A stretch of 12,380 bases of DNA from Deinococcales bacterium. Lineage in GTDB: Bacteria > Deinococcota > Deinococci > Deinococcales > Deinococcaceae. Under the pieces are notes generated by a model, which did no database searches, was not told the origin of the DNA, and worked only from the letters and a program-made list of their open reading frames with translations. Below are positions 6,768-12,380 of the stretch, in pieces. The stretch covers positions 1 through 12,380 of the forward strand of contig JACMOA010000016.1 of NCBI GenBank assembly GCA_014378225.1, written 5' to 3'. The position numbers and the translations under genes were made by a program. How positions within the stretch are numbered: position 1 is the first letter of the stretch; the number at the start of each line of letters is the position of its first letter.

Positions 6768-6773
6768 GACCCT

Positions 6774-7736
6774 GTGAGCAACATCAAAGCGGCACACTCG
6801 AGCGTAGCCACCAAAGATAAGCAGAACGCTAATATCGTGGTGCAGTCGCTAGCCAAGCGCTACGGCAAATATACGGTGCTCGAGCAGGTCAATATGGTCG
6901 TGGAACCCGGCGAGGTGTACGCCCTGACCGGACCCAACGGCGCGGGCAAGACCACCCTGATTCGCTGCATTACCGGCCTGGTGTTTCCCAGTGAAGGCGA
7001 GGTTTTCCTCAAGGGTCACAACGTGTACACCCACGGAACCGCCGCCCGCTCTCATCTGGGTGCAGTGGTAGAAGCGCCTGCCGCATTTTATCGGCACCTC
7101 ACCGGAACCGAAAATCTCGAGGCCCACGCCACGATGGCGGCTCAGGCTCCAGGCGCAAAGAGGGTCGCCAAAGACCGCATCCGTGAGGTGCTCAGCCTGC
7201 TCGAGATTCACCGCATGTCAGACCGCAAAGTTGCTGAGTACTCGCTGGGCCAGCGTCAGCGCCTGGGTGTGGCGGCTGCCATCCTGACCGACCCAGATAT
7301 TCTGATTCTGGACGAACCTACCTCCGGGCTGGACCCACTGGGCATCGGACTCATTCACCGCATCTTATCCAGCATGGCGGCAAGCGGGAAAAGTGTGATT
7401 CTGAGTACCCACCACTTGCGCGAGGTGGCCCAGTACGCGCACACCGTGGGCATTTTATCCGGCGGCAGACTGGTGGACCAGGTAGATTTGAACGCCCGTC
7501 AAAACGCCTTCAAATTTCAGGTGGACGACCCCACTCGAGCGGCGGCCCTGTTGCAAAGCCTCCCCTTCGTGAACCGGGCCTACACCCGCGCAAACCACAC
7601 TATTGCCCACCTCGAGAGCGATTTTGACGTGTCTAACGCCCTATCCAAACTGCTGAACGAGGGCGTCCGCGTGATGGAAGTGGGGCCGGATTTGTTTGAT
7701 TTATATGACTACTACCGTGAACGGGTGGAGCAGTAG
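6774..7736 (+). CDS. ABC-2 type exporter, ATP-binding protein
   Basis: 320 residues from GTG at 6774. It hydrolyses ATP to power the membrane partner encoded next. Walker A is GPNGAGKTT at 53-61, the signature is SLGQR at 157-161, Walker B with catalytic glutamate is ILILDEP at 176-182, and the switch histidine is in STHH near 213. These, with the roughly 85-residue tail after the ATPase core, match the CcmA/drug and polysaccharide-type exporter ATPases. The substrate cannot be inferred. The frame stays open upstream to ATG 6648, but that translation is not conserved-looking. The following permease lies 153 bases downstream in the same direction, so the two probably act together, although the spacer is long and carries repeats. 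Confidence 0.93.
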   Translation: MSNIKAAHSSVATKDKQNANIVVQSLAKRYGKYTVLEQVNMVVEPGEVYALTGPNGAGKTTLIRCITGLVFPSEGEVFLKGHNVYTHGTAARSHLGAVVEAPAAFYRHLTGTENLEAHATMAAQAPGAKRVAKDRIREVLSLLEIHRMSDRKVAEYSLGQRQRLGVAAAILTDPDILILDEPTSGLDPLGIGLIHRILSSMAASGKSVILSTHHLREVAQYAHTVGILSGGRLVDQVDLNARQNAFKFQVDDPTRAAALLQSLPFVNRAYTRANHTIAHLESDFDVSNALSKLLNEGVRVMEVGPDLFDLYDYYRERVEQ

Positions 7737-7889
7737 GGTGTTGGGTATCGGTCATCGGTCATCGGTTTAGAGACGTGGGGTAATAAGCAATGAGTGAGGA
7801 GTAATAAGCAAGACTGCTCGAGTAGAAGCCAGAAGCTTAAGCACTGACAACCGATAACCCTTCGAGTCTATCCCAAAGGAGAACCCCCC
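7737..7889 (+). repeat. Repeat-bearing spacer between exporter ATPase and permease
   Basis: Three tandem 7-mers ATCGGTC/ATCGGTC/ATCGGTT run at 7747-7767. The 11-mer GTAATAAGCAA occurs at 7780-7790 and again at 7801-7811. AACCGATAACCC at 7849-7860 is an imperfect reverse complement of GGGTATCGGT at 7743-7752, so the segment is loosely bounded by inverted copies. No coding sequence is seen. It looks like a small dispersed intergenic repeat that entered an operon, but this is inference. Confidence 0.6.
7876..7881 (+). promoter_or_regulatory. Strong Shine-Dalgarno for a TTG start
   Basis: AAGGAG, 8 bases upstream of TTG at 7890. It makes the TTG a credible start for the permease, since no in-frame ATG lies near the N-terminal helix. 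Confidence 0.8.
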
Positions 7890-8663
7890 TTGCTCAGCCT
7901 CATCCTCCTCGAGTTTCGCAAATTGCTGGGGTACCGTTCGGTCCGTCTGGCCCTGGTTATTCTGTTTCTACTGCCCTGGATTTGGAGCTTTGCTCCTGCG
8001 CTGGACAAGGTGTATGGTCTGGTATTGACCAGCATGTGGCAGATGCCCGCGCTGAGTTTGCTCACCGTGATGCAGTTTATTCTGCCGCTGCTGGTAGGCA
8101 TGACCGCCGCCGAACTGCTGGGTGCAGAGGTTTCGGCGGGAACATTAGCTCCGCTGTTGTTGCGTCCGCTCGAGCGTTACAAGGCGCTGGGAGCCAAGTA
8201 TGTGGTGGCCTTGCTCTACCCGCTGGTTTTGCTGAGCGTTTTGCTGCTCTCGAGCCTGCTGGCAGGGGCGCGTTTTGGTTTGGGCGGTTTTGCCGGAGGA
8301 ACCGGTTTTGGTGAAGGCGGCTTTATTGGCCTGGGTTTCCTCGAGCCACTTGATGCACTGGGTCAGATTGTGCGGTCTTACTTTATCGCTGGAGCCACCC
8401 TGGCCCCCATTGCAGCGCTGGCCCTGATGTTCAGCGTGATTTACATGAACACCGCCGCTGCCGCACTGGCCACCATTGCCACCCTGAATATTCTGCGGCT
8501 ACTCATTGTCTTTCCGTGGCTCGAGGGCTGGCTGCTGACTAGTTATCTCGACGCTTACGTGGGTACACCGGCTACGCTGCTTAAAGCGCTGGTGATTTTG
8601 CTGCTCTATACAGTGGCGATTATGTCGGTAGGACTTTACATCTTCGAGAAAAAGGATTTGTAG
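7890..8663 (+). CDS. ABC-2 type exporter, permease subunit
   Basis: 257 residues, a polytopic membrane protein with about six hydrophobic segments (roughly 15-45, 56-76, 103-125, 165-185, 187-210 and 233-250). The layout is typical of ABC-2 permeases: a short cytoplasmic N-terminus (LLEFRKLLGYRS), a first long helix, and an acidic-basic loop with the sequence AAELLGAEVSAGTLAPLLLRP at about 73-93, which recurs in this family. A glycine-rich loop (about 130-150) separates the middle helices. It should form the pore for the ATPase encoded upstream. TTG is the start, supported by AAGGAG 8 bases before it. The transported substrate is unknown. It converges on the methyltransferase gene, with a shared terminator between. 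Confidence 0.88.
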   Translation: MLSLILLEFRKLLGYRSVRLALVILFLLPWIWSFAPALDKVYGLVLTSMWQMPALSLLTVMQFILPLLVGMTAAELLGAEVSAGTLAPLLLRPLERYKALGAKYVVALLYPLVLLSVLLLSSLLAGARFGLGGFAGGTGFGEGGFIGLGFLEPLDALGQIVRSYFIAGATLAPIAALALMFSVIYMNTAAAALATIATLNILRLLIVFPWLEGWLLTSYLDAYVGTPATLLKALVILLLYTVAIMSVGLYIFEKKDL

Positions 8664-8761
8664 CCCTCGAGAATAGACCTCGGTTTGAATAAGTTTTATG
8701 TCCTTAGGTAGCCTGCCACACAGGGTTTTTGTAGGCCCTCTGCATAGCTGCAAGTCATGAG

Positions 8762-8767
8762 TATAAT
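8762..8767 (+). promoter_or_regulatory. Isolated perfect TATAAT hexamer facing a terminator
   Basis: A consensus -10 on the plus strand in the convergent gap. The best -35 at 17-base spacing is TCTGCA (3 of 6), so promoter strength is doubtful. A transcript from here would start near 8774 and end at the 8795-8824 hairpin, giving about 50 bases with no gene in it. Confidence 0.3.
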
Positions 8768-8794
8768 CCTCAACCTTCCCGCACTCGAGCGTAT

Positions 8795-8824
8795 AAAAAG
8801 AGCGGCCCTGGTATCGCTCTTTTT
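8795..8824. terminator. Bidirectional Rho-independent terminator
   Basis: AAAAAGAGCG at 8795-8804 is the exact reverse complement of CGCTCTTTTT at 8815-8824, with a 10-base loop. The stem ends in T5 on both strands, so it can stop the permease transcript from the left and the methyltransferase transcript from the right. It lies in the convergent gap, where such an element is expected. Confidence 0.9.
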
Positions 8825-8887
8825 AAATTTATGTCGCTGGTTCGGAAAATCTAGCTCCCCTGAAGTAGGCTCACCCCCAAGGGTTGG

Positions 8888-9640
8888 TTAATCCCCGGCG
8901 CTCGAGGACTTTTTGGCCTGCACCACCATGAAGTAACTGCTCGAGTCCAGCGGCGCTCCCTCAAAGCTTCCTCCTATTTTGACGCCCTCAAAGCCAGCAC
9001 ACTTGAGCATCCACTCGAGTTCAAAGCGGGTAAAATAGCGCTGCTCGAGGGTGTGAAAACCCCGCTCAAGCCTGCCGTCAAAATCAGCGGTGTCCACAAA
9101 ATACTGGGTGTAGGCCATCTGTTTGAGGCGGTCAATGCGTTGCAGCACAAACACATCCGTTCTCGAGCCGTCCCCGTCAAAAAAAGTCTCGCCCTCGTGC
9201 CGTAAAACCCCCTCGAGTCCAAAGTTAGGGACGTACACGTCAAAGGCCAGGGTTCCCCCCGGCTCGAGGTGGGCATATATCCGCTCGAGGGCTTTGGTTT
9301 GGTCTGGGAGGGTGTACAGGTGCATCAAAGCGTTAAACGGCACAATAATCAGCGGAAAAGTGCGCCCCAGTTCAAAACTTCGCATATCGCCCTGTATCAG
9401 CTCGAGGGCCAGATTCTCTGAAGTCGCCTTCTCTCGAGCGCGATTCAACATTTCTGGCGAAAGCTCGAGTCCCGTCACCTTTGCTCCTCGCCGCGCCAGA
9501 TGCAGGCTCACACGCCCGGTGCCACTTCCTAGCTCGAGCACCTGGCTCGAGTCTTGGGCCAGCTTGGCATAAAAGTGCAGGTCGTCACGGTAGGTGTGGT
9601 ATTGCAGTTCGTAGAGGTGGGTTAGGGGGTCGTAGTTCAT
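8888..9640 (-). CDS. Class I SAM-dependent methyltransferase, target unknown
   Basis: 250 residues. SAM-binding motif I is LELGSGTGR at 35-43, an acidic residue closing the second strand is Glu59 (GLELSPEM), and motif II-like GDMRSF lies at 84-89, followed by a hydrophobic strand PLIIVPFNALMHL at 96-108. This is the Rossmann core of small-molecule or protein methyltransferases. Motifs of DNA methyltransferases (NPPY or DPPY, or PCQ) are absent, so it is not an obvious candidate for modifying CTCGAG. The C-terminal half (160-250) is beta-rich and likely defines the substrate, which I cannot name. No Shine-Dalgarno is visible; TAACTT lies 4 bases before ATG, rather close for a -10. It holds about 13 CTCGAG. 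Divergent from thymidine kinase with 185 bases between. Confidence 0.88.
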   Translation of the reverse strand: MNYDPLTHLYELQYHTYRDDLHFYAKLAQDSSQVLELGSGTGRVSLHLARRGAKVTGLELSPEMLNRAREKATSENLALELIQGDMRSFELGRTFPLIIVPFNALMHLYTLPDQTKALERIYAHLEPGGTLAFDVYVPNFGLEGVLRHEGETFFDGDGSRTDVFVLQRIDRLKQMAYTQYFVDTADFDGRLERGFHTLEQRYFTRFELEWMLKCAGFEGVKIGGSFEGAPLDSSSYFMVVQAKKSSSAGD

Positions 9641-9690
9641 ATTTAAGTTATGGTTTTGAGTGGTCAGTTTAGCGCCTGCGGCCTCGAGAA

Positions 9691-9732
9691 TACCGTCTTG
9701 GGCAGAATGGCAGTGTCTTGAGCAGAACGGTA
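9691..9732. repeat. Tandem 16-mer repeats inside an inverted repeat, possible operator
   Basis: GTCTTGGGCAGAATGG (9695-9710) and GTCTTGAGCAGAACGG (9715-9730) agree at 14 of 16 positions with a 20-base period, about two helical turns. TACCGT at 9691-9696 and ACGGTA at 9727-9732 bracket them as an inverted pair. The block lies in the divergent promoter region of the methyltransferase and thymidine kinase, so a regulator binding site is plausible but unproven. Confidence 0.5.
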
Positions 9733-9812
9733 CCTCACGGGCCAGACCGCCTGTCTGCTTCCTAGCCTCCTACCCTCGAGTGCAAAGCGCTCACTCGCTT
9801 CCCTCTTTCCTG

Positions 9813-9818
9813 TACCCT
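9813..9818 (+). promoter_or_regulatory. -10 element of thymidine kinase, leaderless mRNA
   Basis: TACCCT ends 7 bases before ATG at 9826, identical in sequence and nearly in spacing to the hexamer before the ABC exporter. No Shine-Dalgarno and no clear -35 are present. Confidence 0.55.
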
Positions 9819-9825
9819 ATCCCTC

Positions 9826-10485
9826 ATGCTTAAAAGCCCCTACGCCGGTGGACATCTAGAGGTAGTCTGCGGCCCCATGTTCAGCGGTAAATCCGAGGAA
9901 CTCATTCGCCGCGTGACCCGTTCTCTTATCGCCCGTCAACGGGTGGTGGTGTTCAAGCCCACCCTGGACAACCGCTATCACGCTACTGAAGTAGCCAGTC
10001 ACGCGGGGCGCACGGTGGCGGCTCATGCGGTTCGGGATTCGCTCGAGGTGCGCCAGATTCTCGAGGGACACTCCCCGCTGTTTGACTCTGTGCCGGGTTT
10101 ACCCGATGTGGTAGTTTTTGATGAAGTCCAGTTTTTTGATGAGGGATTGGTGGGTTTAGCGCTCGAGCTGGCCGATGGGGGAGTGCGGGTGATTCTGGGC
10201 GGTCTGGATTTGGACTTTCGCGGCGAACCCTTCGGCATTATGCCAGAACTGGTGGCAAGGGCCGAAAGCGTAGAGAAACTGACCGCCATCTGCATGGAAT
10301 GTGGAGCGCCCGCTACCCGGACCCAACGCTTGATTAGCGGAAAACCGGCCCATTTTGACGACCCGGTGGTGATGGTGGGTGCCTCCGAAAGCTACGAAGC
10401 ACGGTGCAGGCTGCATCATGTGGTGCTGCGGGATGCGAAGGATAAGGCCCTCGAGCAAAAAAGTGATTTATCCACTCGAGTTTGA
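9826..10485 (+). CDS. tdk: Thymidine kinase (type II)
   Basis: 219 residues. It phosphorylates thymidine with ATP to dTMP in the cytoplasm, the salvage route to dTTP. The Walker A loop is GPMFSGKS at 16-23. The Walker B and catalytic base region is DEVQFF at 99-104, with Glu100 as general base. The GLDLDFRGEPF stretch at 126-136 is the characteristic segment of the type II enzyme. A zinc site is suggested by Cys156 and Cys159 (CMEC) together with Cys194 and His197 (CRLHH). The lasso that closes on thymidine follows at about 164-190. Length is normal for bacterial tetrameric TDK, and all key residues are present. ATG at 9826 gives the usual short N-terminus and follows a TACCCT box by 7 bases. 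It stands alone: the next gene starts 115 bases on with its own promoter. Confidence 0.97.
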   Translation: MLKSPYAGGHLEVVCGPMFSGKSEELIRRVTRSLIARQRVVVFKPTLDNRYHATEVASHAGRTVAAHAVRDSLEVRQILEGHSPLFDSVPGLPDVVVFDEVQFFDEGLVGLALELADGGVRVILGGLDLDFRGEPFGIMPELVARAESVEKLTAICMECGAPATRTQRLISGKPAHFDDPVVMVGASESYEARCRLHHVVLRDAKDKALEQKSDLSTRV

Positions 10486-10588
10486 ACCTCTCGAGAGTTT
10501 GCAAACGCCAATACAGGACTTTTAACGTTTACTGCCTCGAGCTTGCCAGATTAGACAAACCATGACCCTCCCCCTCCCCCTCGAGGGT

Positions 10589-10594
10589 TAGAAT
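10589..10594 (+). promoter_or_regulatory. -10 element of transketolase, leaderless mRNA
   Basis: TAGAAT, 5 of 6 with the consensus, ends 6 bases before ATG at 10601, with no Shine-Dalgarno. A CCCTCGAGGG palindrome at 10578-10587 abuts it upstream, within a pyrimidine-rich run that gives no recognisable -35. Confidence 0.6.
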
Positions 10595-10600
10595 GAGAAT

Positions 10601-12380
10601 ATGGAAATTTCGCAACTCAGCATCAACACCATTCGCACGCTGTCCATTGACGCGGTACAGAAGGCCAATTCTGGCCATCCCGGCGCACCCTTAGGCATGG
10701 CTCCGATGGCGTATACCTTATGGACCCGCTTCCTGAGGGTGAGTCCCCAGAATCCTTTCTGGATGGGCCGGGACCGCTTCGTGCTCTCAGCGGGTCACGC
10801 CAGTATGCTGATTTATTCTTTGCTACACCTGACCGGTTACGATTTACCGCTCGAGGAGATTCAAAATTTCCGGCAGTGGGGCAGCAAAACTCCGGGCCAC
10901 CCCGAGTTTCACCACACCAAAGGGTTGGACGCAACTACTGGACCCCTGGGCCAGGGCGCAGCCATGAGCGTGGGTCTGGCGCTGGGCGAAGCTCACCTGG
11001 CAGCGCGTTTCAACCGCCCTGAACTCGAGGTGTTCAGCAACCATACCTACGCCATCGTGTCAGATGGAGATTTGCAGGAAGGTGTGAGCCACGAAGCCGC
11101 TTCCCTGGCCGGACATCTGGGCCTGGGCAAACTAATCTGGCTGTACGACGACAACAATGTGCAGCTCGACTCCATGACCGATATGAGCTTCACCGACGAC
11201 ACCACAGGGCGCTTTGAAGCCTATGGCTGGCACGTTCAGTCCGTAGCAGATGGAAACGACGTCAGCGCCCTTGAGCAGGCCATTGAGGCCGCTCGAGTGG
11301 AGACGGGAAAACCCTCGCTGATTCGGGTCAAGACCGTCATTGGATTTGGTAGCCCCAAAGCCGGAACGCCCAAAGCGCACGGCGAGCCACTGGGAGCCGA
11401 GGGTGTCAAGGCCACCAAAGAAGCGCTGGGCTGGACCTATCCAGACTTTTTTGTTCCTGAAGAAGTGAAAGCAGACATGAATTTGCTCGAGAAGGGCAAT
11501 GTTCTGGAAGCCGATTACAACGCCAAACTCAAGCGCTATAAAGCCGCCCATCCCGAACTGGCGGAAACAGTTTCGCAGATTCTCGAGGGTAAGTTGCCCC
11601 CTAACTGGAGCGACGCTATCCCCACCTTTGAAGTGGGCAGCAGTATGGCCACTCGAGACGCTTCAGGCGCGGTTATCAATGCGCTAGCCCCCAAACTTCC
11701 CATGATGCTGGGAGGCAGCGCCGACCTTTCAGGCAGTACCAAAACCACCATTACTGGCGAAGCCTTCCTCAAAACCCACGACTTTGGGGGTCGTAATCTG
11801 ATGTTTGGTGTGCGCGAGTTTGGCATGTCCGCCGCTGGCGTGGGTATGGCCCTGTACGCCGGACTGCGCCCTTACGTGGGAACATTCATGGTGTTCAGCG
11901 ATTACCTCAAGCCCAGCGTGCGTCTGGCCGCCATGATGAATCAGCCTGTGGTGTACGTACTCACTCACGATTCCATCGGTGTGGGCGAGGACGGCCCTAC
12001 CCACCAGCCTATCGAGCAACTGGCTAGCCTCCGGAGTATTCCCAATATGGCGGTTTTGCGCCCCGCAGATGCCAATGAAACGGCAGCGGCGTGGCAAATC
12101 GCCCTCGAGCGGGGAAATGCCCCCACCGCCCTGATTTTAACCCGTCAGAAACTTCCGGTGTTGGGTCGCAACTTTGCCGGAGCGCGGCGCGGCGCGTATG
12201 TGATGCAGGATTCTAGCAATGCTCAGATTATCCTGATTGCCAGTGGCTCTGAAGTCCAGTTGGCCCTCGAGTCTGCCAAAGCGCTCGAGGCACAAGGGAT
12301 AGGGGCGCGAGTGGTTTCCATGCTAAGTATGGAGCTGTTTAACGCCCAGGACGACGCTTACAAGAACAGTGTGCTCACCA
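10601..12380 (+). CDS. tkt: Transketolase, 3' end cut by the window
   Basis: 593 codons are visible and the frame is open to the edge; full-length enzymes have about 650-670 residues, so roughly the last 60-80 are missing. It moves two-carbon units between sugar phosphates in the pentose phosphate pathway using thiamine diphosphate. The N-terminal domain has [10 protein letters not shown] at 23-32 (His26), His66, His100 and the cofactor motif SDGDLQEG at 154-161, with a magnesium site completed by the DDNN segment at 183-186. The pyrimidine-binding domain has REFGM with catalytic Glu406, and [16 protein letters not shown] follows. The missing part is the C-terminal domain. The ATG at 10601 directly opens the conserved sequence and lies 6 bases after TAGAAT. 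About nine CTCGAG occur in this part, fewer than in most neighbours. Confidence 0.98.
   Translation, partial: MEISQLSINTIRTLSIDAVQKANSGHPGAPLGMAPMAYTLWTRFLRVSPQNPFWMGRDRFVLSAGHASMLIYSLLHLTGYDLPLEEIQNFRQWGSKTPGHPEFHHTKGLDATTGPLGQGAAMSVGLALGEAHLAARFNRPELEVFSNHTYAIVSDGDLQEGVSHEAASLAGHLGLGKLIWLYDDNNVQLDSMTDMSFTDDTTGRFEAYGWHVQSVADGNDVSALEQAIEAARVETGKPSLIRVKTVIGFGSPKAGTPKAHGEPLGAEGVKATKEALGWTYPDFFVPEEVKADMNLLEKGNVLEADYNAKLKRYKAAHPELAETVSQILEGKLPPNWSDAIPTFEVGSSMATRDASGAVINALAPKLPMMLGGSADLSGSTKTTITGEAFLKTHDFGGRNLMFGVREFGMSAAGVGMALYAGLRPYVGTFMVFSDYLKPSVRLAAMMNQPVVYVLTHDSIGVGEDGPTHQPIEQLASLRSIPNMAVLRPADANETAAAWQIALERGNAPTALILTRQKLPVLGRNFAGARRGAYVMQDSSNAQIILIASGSEVQLALESAKALEAQGIGARVVSMLSMELFNAQDDAYKNSVLT

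Noticed and set aside
6648..6773. 42-residue N-terminal extension of the ABC ATPase from ATG 6648
   Set aside because: The translation is not ATPase-like and lies in the divergent promoter region; the extended -10 at 6759-6767 fits a GTG start at 6774.
8888..9640. The methyltransferase as the enzyme that modifies CTCGAG
   Set aside because: It has a general SAM-binding core but no NPPY/DPPY or PCQ catalytic motif and no target-recognition domain of DNA methyltransferases.
10486..10560. Terminator after thymidine kinase at the CTCTCGAGAG palindrome
   Set aside because: The 10-bp palindrome has no room for a loop with a strong stem and no T-run follows.
487..12097. Many open frames antisense or offset to the assigned genes, such as 1676-2020, 5503-5946 and 11132-11551
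   Set aside because: They are shadows of genes with full catalytic motifs on the other frame or strand, and have no recognisable domains or start signals.
1..12380. The CTCGAG copies as a CRISPR-like or classical tandem array
   Set aside because: Only the hexamer recurs; spacing is irregular and flanks are unrelated, so it is a dispersed word, not an array.

Overview
The window reads as ordinary chromosomal DNA from a member of the Deinococcus-Thermus phylum (Deinococcota), most likely close to Deinococcus. Three things point there. The cytochrome bc operon has the order cytochrome c, Rieske protein, cytochrome b. A class A beta-lactamase-like hydrolase sits beside it, an arrangement I recall from Deinococcus radiodurans but could not check. 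Most first genes of transcription units have a TANNNT -10 element only 6-9 bases before the start codon and no Shine-Dalgarno, the leaderless pattern reported for Deinococcus. No phage, transposase, CRISPR, rRNA or tRNA was found.

Layout. 1-471: the possible 5' end of a leftward gene at the edge, then about 380 bases with hairpins and a 12-bp inverted repeat but no convincing gene, then the terminator of the bc operon. 472-3433, leftward: cytochrome c with membrane anchors, Rieske protein, cytochrome b. 3738-4571, leftward: beta-lactamase-like serine hydrolase. It is divergent from 4627-5373, a pseudouridine synthase of the RsuA/RluB family. 5416-6627, leftward: secreted M28 metallopeptidase with a PA domain. 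It is divergent from an ABC-2 type exporter, ATPase 6774-7736 and permease 7890-8663, separated by an unusual repeat-bearing spacer. A bidirectional terminator at 8795-8824 lies between the permease and a leftward class I SAM methyltransferase (8888-9640). That gene is divergent from thymidine kinase (9826-10485). Transketolase starts at 10601 and runs off the right edge.

The genes are mostly unrelated housekeeping functions: respiration (quinol to cytochrome c electron transfer), rRNA modification, peptide turnover, export, thymidine salvage and the pentose phosphate pathway. The bc operon and the ABC pair are the only clear functional units.

The strongest signal is not a gene. The palindrome CTCGAG occurs about 99 times by hand count, where about 3 are expected by chance. 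Nearly every TCGA tetramer in the window lies inside it. It falls in coding and non-coding DNA alike, mostly in the Leu-Glu reading frame inside genes, but is almost absent from cytochrome b. It resembles the highly iterated palindrome HIP1 of cyanobacteria with a different sequence, and is the best candidate here for an under-described genome-wide system.
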